Notes: generated from the sequence alone by a model not told the origin. A DNA stretch of 22,261 nt from Acetobacter sp. (GCA_023665325.1 JAMPED010000025.1:1-22261); one strand, 5' to 3'; counted from the first letter of the stretch, positions 1 through 9,290 are shown. Numbers and translations are program-made.

Positions 1-3000
1 ACTCATCGTTATACCGGTCGATGTTCCTGACGATACATAAGAGCTATTATGCGACCCAGCGTTGGCATTACAGCCAGTTGGTTTAGAGACTGTCATATCA
101 TCACAAGTTTTTGATTCACCCCAAATATATAGGTCATGATTAGGTACTTTCAAAGCATTTGCAGGTTGACGGCAATCTTCATTTTTTTGACTTTTATCAA
201 CAAAACCTTTTAGACATTTCAGAGCTGTGTTATATGTACCGGTTACAGCATCGTTACCTTTAGAGATTGTGAAGTAACTTGTATCAGTACATTCCTCAGA
301 CCAGTTTCCGTATACACAAGAACTTTCTCTGTAACATCCTACACCAGTCTCGTACACAGTTGTTGCCTCAGAGTTCCAAGTTGCTTGACCTGTTGCTTTG
401 GTTCCGCCAATCCAGTTGAAATATGAGGTATTCGTTTTGGAGCCATAACCTCTTTTACATACCGCTTGACCACAGTTTTCGTAATCACTATGTTCACCTG
501 TATATTCTACATCATCTACATAGTCGCCTGTATGGTAGTCACCCCTAACAACATAGTAGTATCCTTTATCAGTATTACATCCATCTGAATAATAACAAGA
601 CTGAGTTGTTTCACCATTTAGACAAGATCCAGCATTCTTTCTTGCATAAATATTTGTATCAATCTTATTTGGATCTGAAGTATAATCACTTGCACAACCT
701 GTGCCATAGTAACATTTATCACCAGATACAGTCAAGCCCATAGTACTTGCCGAAGATGACGTATATCTACAATAAGCTGCAGGTTGACTACTTGTATATT
801 TACAGCTTGATGCACGGTAGCAGGTTGTACCACTTACTGCAGAGCTGAAATGGAAGTAATCTGAGTTGTTGCTACTTGTGTATAGACAGCCCGATGCACG
901 ATAGCACGTTTTATTTGTTGATGTTGCATCTGATCTCCAGCCATTCTTCAATGATATTGTTGCAGATGTGGTTTTGAAGAATCCTGCGTCTGGAGTGTAT
1001 TTACAGGTTACTGTAGAACATTCAACATCTCCGTACCCAGCGGTATCACTTTCAGAATCTGCATCAGCTTTGCTGAAGAACAAATTGTCGGGTACATCTC
1101 CACCTAAGTAATACCAACCAGTATTACATCCAGATACATATTTACAGGTTACGTTCGTACTTGAACCATTAGAATCGACTGGACATTGACCTGCTGTTGC
1201 AATCAAATATGCATTTTGATCATTTGTGATTGTACCACTTGTATATCCTGTTGCACAACCATTTCTGAGGTATGCGGTACCTGTTAGGCTATTGCTACAA
1301 GTTGTACCTGATGTTGAGGTATAACTGCAATAACTTGCTGGAGCAACGCTTGTATATTTGTAGCTAAGTCCATAGCCGCAATCTCCGCTGTTTCCAAAGG
1401 ATGCTTTATCAATCACAAAGTACTGGGAATTTGCGATACAATTCGGATATTTACAACTTGCTTTTGTACAAGTAGCGTCTTTCCAAACATTACAGTTTTT
1501 ATTTTTCTCTACAGAGTCAGATGTATAGTTGAAGTAATCAGGTTTTGCTGGTGTTCCTTCGTAGTAACCCTTGCTTCCGTTACAGCTTGTAGCAAAATAC
1601 GCTGTTGCTGTAGAACAATCAACTCTACCACTTTGGGAAGTTGAACTATAGGCAAATGCTGTTGGATTGGTTATTGCGCAATTTGGTCCTGTGATATAAT
1701 CACACGTTGCCTCTCCGTATGTTGTTGAAGCCTTACTGAAGTATTGCGTATTTATATTTGGATATTTGCAATCAAACCCTGAGCGGCACGCCTGACCATT
1801 ATCTGTGATTCCATTTGGAGCTGTCACAGTCTTATCGCCAAAGTAACACGCTGGAGTTGTTGTAATTGCACATCCTGTTGCTTTGTAGCAAGTTTCAGAC
1901 TTACCTGTACAATCTGTTACAGATGTTGAAGTATATAAGAAGTAAATAGTATTTGGTTTTGCAGTACTCCAGCCTGCTGTACAACCACCAGTTAAGTAGT
2001 ATGCTTTTACGCCACAGTTCTCTGTTGTACTCTGATTAAACATTGAGCCAAATGCTGTTGCACAGCTACCTACTCCACCTGCTGGAGTTTTGGTATTTAC
2101 TGTAATATAATTACATTTTACAGTGTGACCACAGCCTGATGCTTCTTTTTCAGTTTTTGTGAAGTACGTTGTGTTTACGCTTGCATTTGTTGCACAGTAA
2201 TGAGCGCTAGCATCGCATCCTGTTGGATATATTGCCTCTACTTTTTTACAAGTAGCATCACCACCTGTTACACTGGTTCCACCTAATCCACCATTAAAGG
2301 CTGTTGATGTAAATCCTGCATACGGACCAGTACACTTCGGGCTCTTAATATATGAGCATTCTACACCATACGTTGCTTTGGCGGTTTCAAAGTATTGTGT
2401 ATTGATATTCGTATATTTACAACTATTACCTTTCCAACAAGTTATGCCGGATGCTGTTGATGATGTTGCATTGAAGTAACAAGGAATATCATTTGACGTT
2501 TCGCCTACACGACACGGTCCGTCTGGATTAACTGTTCCAGGATCTACACGGTAACAAGTAACACCAGAAGCTGCCGATGCAATTGTATAGAAGAATGATG
2601 TATTTGGTGTGGTTGCATACGCGCCATTGCCTGTTGCACACCCAGTACCCCTATAGCAGGCATTACCAGATGCAGAGGAGCTTACAGTTGCGAAGAACAT
2701 TGTATTAGGACTTGCAACATATGCACCAGCACTCGCATTACACCCTGTACCACGATAACACGTTGTCGGTTTCTTCGATGTCTGAGATGTTGTCAAGAAG
2801 AACTTAGTATTTGGTATGGAGCTATATGCACCAGCGTCTAAGTGACAACTATCTGCGCGCCAGCATTGGAGACTACTTGCATTCTTGCCTGTTGGGAAGA
2901 AGAAACTTGTGTTAAATTCATCAGGTTTGCCTAATGTTGTTTCATCTTTATATGCCGTTGCAGAGCAAGCTGTTGCACGGTAGCAGTATCTTCCTGCTGC

Positions 3001-6000
3001 AACTGAGCGATTTGTGATGAAGAATAATGTGTCTGGACTTGATGCGTATGCACCACGGCCTGTTGCACAACCATTTTCACGCCAGCAAGTCACACCTGTT
3101 GCAGAAGATGAAGTTACATTGAAGAACGCTGTGTTCGGAGATACGCTATAAGCACCTTTATCAAGTTTGCAAGCTGGATCAGTGTCTTTATTACCACCAG
3201 CACGATAGCAGATCATACCTGACGGAGAAGTTGATTTAACTGTGTTGAAGTATTCTGTATTTGGTGCTGAAGAGTATGCTTGTGGAACACAATCATCACC
3301 ACGATAGCAGATTGAACCAGACGCTGACTTATCCGTAATTGTGAAGAATGAGCTATTGATTTTTGCGCTTAATGTTGGCTTTGTTGTTGTGTTTTGATCA
3401 TTTATAGCATCATCTACGCAAGCTGTTGCACGATAGCTAATGGTGCCAGATGCAAGAGAGCTTACTGTTTTGAAATATCTCGTATCTGGTGAAGATTTAT
3501 AAGCACCTGCAGCAGCTGCAACATCTTGTGCACGATAAGACTTAGAGCCTGACGACAACGAATATACAACCTTGAAGAATGATGTACTCGGGGTAGAGCT
3601 ATATGCACCAGCTGCAATATGAGCTTTTTCACCACGATATGCAGATGAACCAGATGCGTGTGAGTGTGCTACAATAAAGAATGACGTATTTGGAGATGAG
3701 GTGTAACCATTTACAATGCTTACTGCACGGTATGAGGTTGAACCAGACGCCAAAGATGATACGACATTGAAGAAATATGTATTCGGCTTAGAGCTATATG
3801 CACCAACCGCGATAGCAGCGGCGGTTCCGCGGTATGCCTTAGAGCTTGAAGCCTCTTTCATTGCTACGTTGAAGAACTTAGTATTTGGTGTGGAGCTATA
3901 TGCACCAGCTTTAAGATTTACACTTTCAGCGCGGAAATATGTTGTACCAGTTGCTGTTGATGAAATCGTAGAGAAGAACGATGTGTCTGGGCTTGATACA
4001 TACGCACCGGCATTTAAGTGACAACCCGCACCACGGTAACAAATTGAGCCAGACGCGCTTACACTTGTGAACAAGAAGAATGAAGTGTTTGGAACAGAGG
4101 TGTATGCACCAACTTTAATGTTACACCCTTGAGCACGGAAACATTCTTTGCTTGATGGTGATGTAGAAGAAATCACATCAAAGTAATTGGTGTTTGGAGA
4201 TGCATTATATGAACCACGTTTAGTTGCGCAGTCATCACCACGATAACAAGTAACACCAGATGCTTGAGATTGAATCTCGTGGAAGAATGAAGTGTTAATC
4301 AATTTAACGTGTGTACCTGTTGATGCTGCTGCATCACCTTTAGTTGCATTACAAGATTCACCACGATAGCAGATGCTACCAGATGCAGAAGAATTTACGA
4401 CATAGAAGAACTTCGTGTTTGGTGTGGAGCTATATGCACCAGCTTTAAGATTTGCGCTTTCACCACGGTAAGCCGTTGAGCCAGAAGCCTTAGAAGAAAT
4501 TACATTAAAGAATTTCGTATTTGGAGCAGAGCTGTACGCACCAGCTTTAATGTGCGATTCTTGTCCACGGTATGCGGTTGAACCAGACGCAGCGGATTTA
4601 ATCACGAAGAAGAACGAGGTGTTTGGTGTGGATGTATATGCACCAACAACGATATTTCCACTTTCGCCACGATATGCGGTTGAACCAGATGCCTTAGAAG
4701 AAATCACATTAAAGAATTTTGTATTAGGCATAGAGCTATAGGCACCTGCAGGAATGTGCGATTCTTGTCCGCGGTATGCGGTTGAACCAGATGCAGATGA
4801 CTTAATTACAAAGAAGAACGAGGTGTTTGGCGTGGATGTATATGCACCAGCGTTAACACGACCACTTTCTCCACGATATGCAGTTGAGCCAGACGCCTTA
4901 GACGAAATGGTATTAAAGAATGACGTATTCGGCATTGAGGAGTATGCACCAGCTTTGAGGTGAGATTCTTCACCACGATACGCTGTTGAGCCAGATGCTT
5001 TAGACGAAATAACTCTAAAGAATGAGGTGTTTGGTGTGGAAGAGTATGAACCACATTCTAGGCAGACATCTTCACCACGATATGCGGTTGAACCAGATGC
5101 AACAGATTTAATTACATTAAAGAATGAGGTGTTCGGTGTTGAACTATATGAACCACCTGAGAAGTTGCAGCTAGAACCACGGTAGCAGATTGAGTCTAAA
5201 TCTGCGTTTTGCATTGTTTGTGTTACAAAGAACGATGTATTTGGAACAGAACTATATGCACCAACACTGAAACGACAAGCAGATGAACGATAACACGTTG
5301 AACCGGATGCTTGAGAATTTACAAATACGAAGAATGATGTATTTGCGGTGTCATTTGATGTGGCAGCACAGTTTTGACCACGGTAACACGTTGAACCAGA
5401 TGCTAAAGAGTTAATTGGAACAAAGAAGACTGTGTTTGGTGTAGAACTATATGCACCATTTGCAATATAGCAGTTTTGACCACGGTAACACGTTGAACCA
5501 GATGCCAAGGAGTTAATTGGCACGAAGAACGAAGTGTTTGGAGTCGAAGAGTATGCGCCCCCTGGGATATAACACGTTTGACCACGGTAGCAAATGGAAC
5601 CTGATGATATAGAATTGATGACTGCAAAGAATGAAGTATTTGGTGTAGAGCTATATGAGCCACCTTTGATTGAGCAGTCTTGACCACGATAGCAGCCTGA
5701 TCCAGACGCTAAAGATGCAATAACGTTAAAGAACGAGGTGTTTGGTGTGGAAGAATATACACCTTTGTCAAAGTGACAGTTTTGACCACGATAACACGTT
5801 GAACCAGATGCCAGTGACTTAATAACCGCAAAGAATGAAGTATTTGGCGAAGAGCTGTAAGAACCAGCTTTGAGATGTGCTTCTTGTCCACGATATGCAG
5901 TTGAACCAGACGCAGCAGACTTAATCACAAAGAAGAACGAGGTGTTTGGTGTAGATGTGTATGCACCTGCATTGATACGACCACTTTCACCACGGTATGC

Positions 6001-8514
6001 AGTTGAACCAGACGCCTTAGAAGAAATGATGTTAAAGAATGAGGTGTTTGGTGCAGAGCTATATGAACCAGCTTTAATGTGTGATTCTTGTCCACGATAT
6101 GCGGTTGAACCAGACGCAGCAGACTTAATCACAAAGAAGAACGAGGTGTTTGGTGTAGATGTGTATGCACCTGCATTGATACGATCACTTTCACCACGGT
6201 ATGCAGTTGAACCAGACGCCTTAGAAGAAATAATGTTAAAGAATGAGGTGTTTGGTGCAGAGCTATATGAACCAGCTTTGATGTGCGATTCTTGTCCACG
6301 ATATGCGGTTGAACCAGACGCAACGGACTTAATTACGAAGAAGAACGAGGTGTTTGGTGTAGATGTGTATGCACCAACAACGATGTTTCCACTTTCACCA
6401 CGATATGCGGTTGAACCAGATGCCTTTGAAGCAATAACATTAAAGAACGAGGTGTTTGGTGTGGAGCTATATGCACCGCCAGCTATGTAGCAGTTTTGAC
6501 CGCGATAACACGTTGAACCGGATGATTTAGAGTTAATTGTCACAAAGAATGATGTGTTCGGAACAGAGCTATATGAGCCACCTTGGATATAACAGTTTTG
6601 ACCACGGTAACACGTTGAACCTGTTGCTAATGATTGGATAGCAGCAAAGAACGAAGTATTTGGAGTGGAAGTATAGGCACCAACTTCAATCCAACATTCA
6701 GAGCCACGATAACAAGTTAAACCAGTTGCAGTTGAATGTGCGGTAACGAAGAATGAAGTATTTGGTGTCGAGCTATATGAACCAACCGTTAATTCGCAAG
6801 CTGTTGCTTTATAACAACGCGTATTATCATTACACAGAGAACGAATCTCACTAAACCAATCAGACCAATCTTCTGCAACATCTGGATGCGCGCGCAAGTC
6901 TTCAAAGCCAGCAGCACAACCAACCTTACGGTAACATCCTGTGCTGTCATTACATTCATTTACCTGATATTCGCAGGCTGGATAAATTTCTTTTGTATTC
7001 AATCCCTTATACCACACGCTGTATAAAGGTGTATTTAATGAGCTTTCATACAAGCTTTTATCTGCAGCATTGATAAAGGAATGATAGAAACGATTTTCCT
7101 CTGTACAGGAGATCTTTTTATAACAATTATTTTCACCGTGGCAAGATTGCTGAATGTATGTACAACCATAACTTTTTTCGTTTGCATTATAACCAACAAA
7201 CTCATCACCTTCATAGATAAGAGCGGTACCCAGTACTGCTCCATCAGGCACTGTACAATTAACGTTATTTTTACCACAAGTTGAGCCATTTTGCCCCTCA
7301 GATTCACGACCTTCTACCCCTGTGAATTTTTTATATACACCATACCCAGGGTTAACATCTTTTAAGAAATTTTCGTGGAATTTACGATACGAATCGCTAT
7401 AAATAGTGTTACTTTCATAAAAAGGATAGCCGACAACGTGTTCTACGTGTTGTAACCATTTTGAATATGTATCTTCATATACAATTCCCATATGATTCGA
7501 ATTATTATACCAACGGCGAACAGTATTACACCCTGTATATTTATAACAATAGTTTGGCGTTGTTGAGCCACAACCGAATCCATAACCTTTATCCCAACCA
7601 CGATTATCGTGTGCACCAACTTCAGGATCGCCATTATACGCACAAACAATCATATCTGTTAAATTATAAGAACCTCTATCTGTATCATTTACATATAATA
7701 CGCGCTCTTTATTACTTGTATCTTTTTCATTACTTCTTACATCGCTAGATAGGTAGTCTATAAAGTTAATTATTTTGCCAGACTTTCTTTCCCAGTCATT
7801 ATTTTCATCCGTACTACCATCCAAGTACATACTAGCATTTCTATAATAATGTTTAGAATTATCGCAATCATAAACTTGCATACAGCCAAAACCTCCGCAG
7901 AGAGTTTTCTCACGGAGTTTACACCATTCTTTATCAACAATACCACTATAAAAATGTCGATCTTCGTTACATTGCGCTAAGCGGCACTTAATCTTGTCAT
8001 TACCATATTCATATCTTCCACCGCCAGCACCATCTCGCTCCCACTGACAACGAGCTGTATAAAGCACTGAAGAGCCATTTGGATTTTTAATTTCATTGAT
8101 ACCATCTTCAGTAAGCTTTGTTTCACTATCACTACCAGCAACTCCTTCACAATCCTTACCTTTGCATTCCGCAAAACCATATGAGCAGCCACAACTTTCA
8201 AAATATTCGACATTATCCGTTCCAACGCACTGATCGCCGACACCTACCAAGGCATCAGCTACCGGACACTCAACAAATCCAAGCTCTGAGCAACAATCCT
8301 CTCTGCGATATTTTTTGCCGTCTCCGTCTTCGCAATATGTGGAGCCGGCACGCGGTATGCTACATTTTATATACTCCGCCCCACACTGACTTTTCCCGTC
8401 CCAAGGATACGTTTCACAACTCGTATCACCAGTACGACAAACCTTAGCCTCCGCCACGCCAGAGCATAAGATTCCGAATGCTGCAAATGCAATTAATATC
8501 AGTTTTTTAGTCAT
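1..8514 (-). CDS. giant secreted cysteine-rich tandem-repeat protein, C-terminus outside the window
   Basis: The frame is open from the ATG at 8514 to base 1, giving at least 2838 residues with no stop; I read nearly all of it codon by codon. Residues 1-23 are a Sec signal peptide (MTKK, hydrophobic core, AEA before K24); C17 is preceded by L16, so it is not a lipobox. Residues 24-566 are cysteine-rich and hold isolated CX5C motifs at 323, 464 and 527. Residues 567-2042 are 43 units of mostly 34 residues: CYRGxxC, a G, [AS]Y[ST]SxPNTSFF, then SxASGST. Residues 2043-2838 hold divergent copies (CYKATGC, CYRASGC, CYRASSC, CYYSDGC) with more cysteines. There are no enzymatic motifs and no membrane segment after the signal. 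I infer an exported, disulfide-rich surface or extracellular fibre. GC content (about 42% in one sampled line) is above that of neighbours (about 32%). The start has AGG about 8 bases upstream and a TTGACA promoter. I recognise no family; function is unknown. Confidence 0.9.
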   Translation of the reverse strand, partial: MTKKLILIAFAAFGILCSGVAEAKVCRTGDTSCETYPWDGKSQCGAEYIKCSIPRAGSTYCEDGDGKKYRREDCCSELGFVECPVADALVGVGDQCVGTDNVEYFESCGCSYGFAECKGKDCEGVAGSDSETKLTEDGINEIKNPNGSSVLYTARCQWERDGAGGGRYEYGNDKIKCRLAQCNEDRHFYSGIVDKEWCKLREKTLCGGFGCMQVYDCDNSKHYYRNASMYLDGSTDENNDWERKSGKIINFIDYLSSDVRSNEKDTSNKERVLYVNDTDRGSYNLTDMIVCAYNGDPEVGAHDNRGWDKGYGFGCGSTTPNYCYKYTGCNTVRRWYNNSNHMGIVYEDTYSKWLQHVEHVVGYPFYESNTIYSDSYRKFHENFLKDVNPGYGVYKKFTGVEGRESEGQNGSTCGKNNVNCTVPDGAVLGTALIYEGDEFVGYNANEKSYGCTYIQQSCHGENNCYKKISCTEENRFYHSFINAADKSLYESSLNTPLYSVWYKGLNTKEIYPACEYQVNECNDSTGCYRKVGCAAGFEDLRAHPDVAEDWSDWFSEIRSLCNDNTRCYKATACELTVGSYSSTPNTSFFVTAHSTATGLTCYRGSECWIEVGAYTSTPNTSFFAAIQSLATGSTCYRGQNCYIQGGSYSSVPNTSFFVTINSKSSGSTCYRGQNCYIAGGAYSSTPNTSFFNVIASKASGSTAYRGESGNIVVGAYTSTPNTSFFFVIKSVASGSTAYRGQESHIKAGSYSSAPNTSFFNIISSKASGSTAYRGESDRINAGAYTSTPNTSFFFVIKSAASGSTAYRGQESHIKAGSYSSAPNTSFFNIISSKASGSTAYRGESGRINAGAYTSTPNTSFFFVIKSAASGSTAYRGQEAHLKAGSYSSSPNTSFFAVIKSLASGSTCYRGQNCHFDKGVYSSTPNTSFFNVIASLASGSGCYRGQDCSIKGGSYSSTPNTSFFAVINSISSGSICYRGQTCYIPGGAYSSTPNTSFFVPINSLASGSTCYRGQNCYIANGAYSSTPNTVFFVPINSLASGSTCYRGQNCAATSNDTANTSFFVFVNSQASGSTCYRSSACRFSVGAYSSVPNTSFFVTQTMQNADLDSICYRGSSCNFSGGSYSSTPNTSFFNVIKSVASGSTAYRGEDVCLECGSYSSTPNTSFFRVISSKASGSTAYRGEESHLKAGAYSSMPNTSFFNTISSKASGSTAYRGESGRVNAGAYTSTPNTSFFFVIKSSASGSTAYRGQESHIPAGAYSSMPNTKFFNVISSKASGSTAYRGESGNIVVGAYTSTPNTSFFFVIKSAASGSTAYRGQESHIKAGAYSSAPNTKFFNVISSKASGSTAYRGESANLKAGAYSSTPNTKFFYVVNSSASGSICYRGESCNATKGDAAASTGTHVKLINTSFFHEIQSQASGVTCYRGDDCATKRGSYNASPNTNYFDVISSTSPSSKECFRAQGCNIKVGAYTSVPNTSFFLFTSVSASGSICYRGAGCHLNAGAYVSSPDTSFFSTISSTATGTTYFRAESVNLKAGAYSSTPNTKFFNVAMKEASSSKAYRGTAAAIAVGAYSSKPNTYFFNVVSSLASGSTSYRAVSIVNGYTSSPNTSFFIVAHSHASGSSAYRGEKAHIAAGAYSSTPSTSFFKVVYSLSSGSKSYRAQDVAAAAGAYKSSPDTRYFKTVSSLASGTISYRATACVDDAINDQNTTTKPTLSAKINSSFFTITDKSASGSICYRGDDCVPQAYSSAPNTEYFNTVKSTSPSGMICYRAGGNKDTDPACKLDKGAYSVSPNTAFFNVTSSSATGVTCWRENGCATGRGAYASSPDTLFFITNRSVAAGRYCYRATACSATAYKDETTLGKPDEFNTSFFFPTGKNASSLQCWRADSCHLDAGAYSSIPNTKFFLTTSQTSKKPTTCYRGTGCNASAGAYVASPNTMFFATVSSSASGNACYRGTGCATGNGAYATTPNTSFFYTIASAASGVTCYRVDPGTVNPDGPCRVGETSNDIPCYFNATSSTASGITCWKGNSCKYTNINTQYFETAKATYGVECSYIKSPKCTGPYAGFTSTAFNGGLGGTSVTGGDATCKKVEAIYPTGCDASAHYCATNASVNTTYFTKTEKEASGCGHTVKCNYITVNTKTPAGGVGSCATAFGSMFNQSTTENCGVKAYYLTGGCTAGWSTAKPNTIYFLYTSTSVTDCTGKSETCYKATGCAITTTPACYFGDKTVTAPNGITDNGQACRSGFDCKYPNINTQYFSKASTTYGEATCDYITGPNCAITNPTAFAYSSTSQSGRVDCSTATAYFATSCNGSKGYYEGTPAKPDYFNYTSDSVEKNKNCNVWKDATCTKASCKYPNCIANSQYFVIDKASFGNSGDCGYGLSYKYTSVAPASYCSYTSTSGTTCSNSLTGTAYLRNGCATGYTSGTITNDQNAYLIATAGQCPVDSNGSSTNVTCKYVSGCNTGWYYLGGDVPDNLFFSKADADSESDTAGYGDVECSTVTCKYTPDAGFFKTTSATISLKNGWRSDATSTNKTCYRASGCLYTSSNNSDYFHFSSAVSGTTCYRASSCKYTSSQPAAYCRYTSSSASTMGLTVSGDKCYYGTGCASDYTSDPNKIDTNIYARKNAGSCLNGETTQSCYYSDGCNTDKGYYYVVRGDYHTGDYVDDVEYTGEHSDYENCGQAVCKRGYGSKTNTSYFNWIGGTKATGQATWNSEATTVYETGVGCYRESSCVYGNWSEECTDTSYFTISKGNDAVTGTYNTALKCLKGFVDKSQKNEDCRQPANALKVPNHDLYIWGESKTCDDMTVSKPTGCNANAGSHNSSYVSSGTSTGITMS
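4372..4983 (-). repeat. cysteine-free block 2: six AYRG units (612 bp)
   Basis: This second block is also six units and 612 bases, and has the same two alternating subtypes. The string ttcttgtcc recurs at 4558 and 4762 (204 bases apart). Its unit pair around 4470-4680 (NIVVG then HIKAG) is nearly the same as the first pair of block 1, so the two blocks probably arose by duplication of a shared dimer. The unit just upstream (4984-5085) is a hybrid with AYRG but displaced cysteines. Confidence 0.88.
5797..6408 (-). repeat. cysteine-free block 1: six AYRG units (612 bp)
   Basis: Six consecutive 102-bp units begin AYRG instead of CYRG, and the second cysteine of the motif is G, S, D or A. They alternate between two subtypes, AYRGES[GD]...TSTPNTSFFFVIKS and AYRGQES...SSAPNTSFFNIISSK, so the real unit is a 204-bp dimer. 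The string ttcttgtccacgatatgc recurs at 5881, 6085 and 6289, exactly 204 bases apart, with few differences between copies. This indicates recent duplication. Confidence 0.9.
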
Positions 8515-8538
8515 AGCATACCTACCACATATAGAATA

Positions 8539-8556
8539 ATATCTTTGCTAAGATAT
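8539..8556. promoter_or_regulatory. perfect inverted repeat over the -10 box and start site
   Basis: ATATCTT-TGCT-AAGATAT has 7-base arms and a 4-base spacer. It covers the -10 box and predicted start site of the giant gene, the position expected for a repressor operator. It could instead be fortuitous in AT-rich DNA. Confidence 0.45.
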
Positions 8557-8578
8557 CATTATTTTAGATAAATGTCAA
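8550..8578 (-). promoter_or_regulatory. sigma-70-type promoter of the giant gene
   Basis: On the minus strand TTGACA (8578-8573, perfect -35) is followed by 17 bases and TATCTT (8555-8550). The predicted start is near 8543, giving a leader of about 29 bases before the ATG at 8514. Confidence 0.75.
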
Positions 8579-8666
8579 CCATTTTATATATGCGAATCGT
8601 AAAAAAATATTTAACAAAAAGATATTTTTTATTTTATTTTTGCACCGTTTTTTAAGTAATCAACAT

Positions 8667-9266
8667 TTACTTTTGAGCAATTTTAGCCCTCAAATGCTCT
8701 AACAGCCCCTCTATCCCTTTGGAAGATTTAGAAATATAAGAGGTATATTCATTTCTAGCCGTTTGTGCCAAACTAACATTCTCAATAATTATATCAATAA
8801 TCTTCAATCTACCATTATGCTCGTAAACCCGCCATTTCACCGTAGCTGGCTTACCTTCTTTCATCGGAACTATCGTATTTACAAACACTTGATTTGGATT
8901 ATTTGCAGCCGAGGTCCCCTCAAAAACAAATTTTTTCCCTCTAAATTCATCAAAGCGCTTAGACCATATTTTCACGTTAAAATCCCGATATAAATTGATA
9001 AATTCACGACGCTGTTGCGCATTTGCAGTTCGCCAATAACGACCCAGAACATACTTGCCAATAAAATCTAAATCCAAATTTTCTGTGAATAACTTTTCAA
9101 ATCTGCGGTTTCGCTCATCCTGAGAAGCGGACGATACAACTAATTGCTCAATCCCATCTTTAGTAAGCTCTTTAACCATATCCACCGCTTCGTTTTTATT
9201 GATATCAGCTATTGCAGACTGAACAAATCCTAAAAACAAGGTCAAAAACATACATATTTTTTTCAT
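8667..9266 (-). CDS. mlaC: MlaC-type periplasmic phospholipid-binding protein
   Basis: The protein has 199 residues. MlaC (Ttg2D family) carries phospholipids across the periplasm between the MlaA-porin complex in the outer membrane and the MlaFEDB transporter in the inner membrane. Visible support: signal peptide MKKICMFLTLFLGFVQSAIA, then the family pattern with LDFIGKYVLGRYWRTA, RREFINLYRDF and a C-terminal KWRVYEHNGRLKIIDIIIENVSLAQTAR-type segment (the conserved region before the last helix). The ATG at 9266 is chosen because AAAGGG lies 8 bases upstream and the signal peptide starts there; the frame runs on to a TTG at 9284. mlaA lies immediately upstream (24 bases), so the two are probably co-transcribed. 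The mlaFED genes are not in the window. Confidence 0.9.
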   Translation of the reverse strand: MKKICMFLTLFLGFVQSAIADINKNEAVDMVKELTKDGIEQLVVSSASQDERNRRFEKLFTENLDLDFIGKYVLGRYWRTANAQQRREFINLYRDFNVKIWSKRFDEFRGKKFVFEGTSAANNPNQVFVNTIVPMKEGKPATVKWRVYEHNGRLKIIDIIIENVSLAQTARNEYTSYISKSSKGIEGLLEHLRAKIAQK

Positions 9267-9290
9267 TGTTATGCCCTTTCTCAAAAACTA

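Larger units (their letters stand above)
2389..6816 (-). repeat. 43-unit array of about 102-bp coding repeats
   Basis: Most units are exactly 34 codons. Longer or shorter ones occur after the CX5C motif, for example at the units starting near 5440, 4371, 3438 and 2990. The core NTSFF (variants NTKFF, DTSFF, NTEYF) is the most constant part. Units alternate between a cysteine type (CYRGxxC) and a cysteine-free type (AYRGxxS/G/A). Copies diverge increasingly toward the C-terminal end, and the middle copies are the most alike. Because the period is a multiple of three and stops are absent from other frames, the array also produces spurious open frames on the opposite strand. Confidence 0.95.

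Noticed and set aside
5870..6490. 206-codon open frame on the plus strand with repeats like PRYAVEPDA
   Set aside because: It is the antisense of the giant gene. The repeat period is a multiple of three, so one stop-free unit makes a long spurious frame. It has no ribosome site and interrupts where the repeat subtype changes. The same applies to the other plus- and minus-strand frames between 3716 and 8447 that are out of frame with the giant gene.
2389..6816. CRISPR array or minisatellite
   Set aside because: The period is 102 bp with coding constraint across the whole unit and no unique spacers, so it is a protein repeat.
2389..6816. NTS in PNTSFF as an N-glycosylation sequon
   Set aside because: Several units read NTKFF, NTEYF or NTYFF and lose the sequon while keeping the aromatic pair, so the conserved feature is structural. 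Known bacterial N-glycosylation also prefers an acidic residue two before N.
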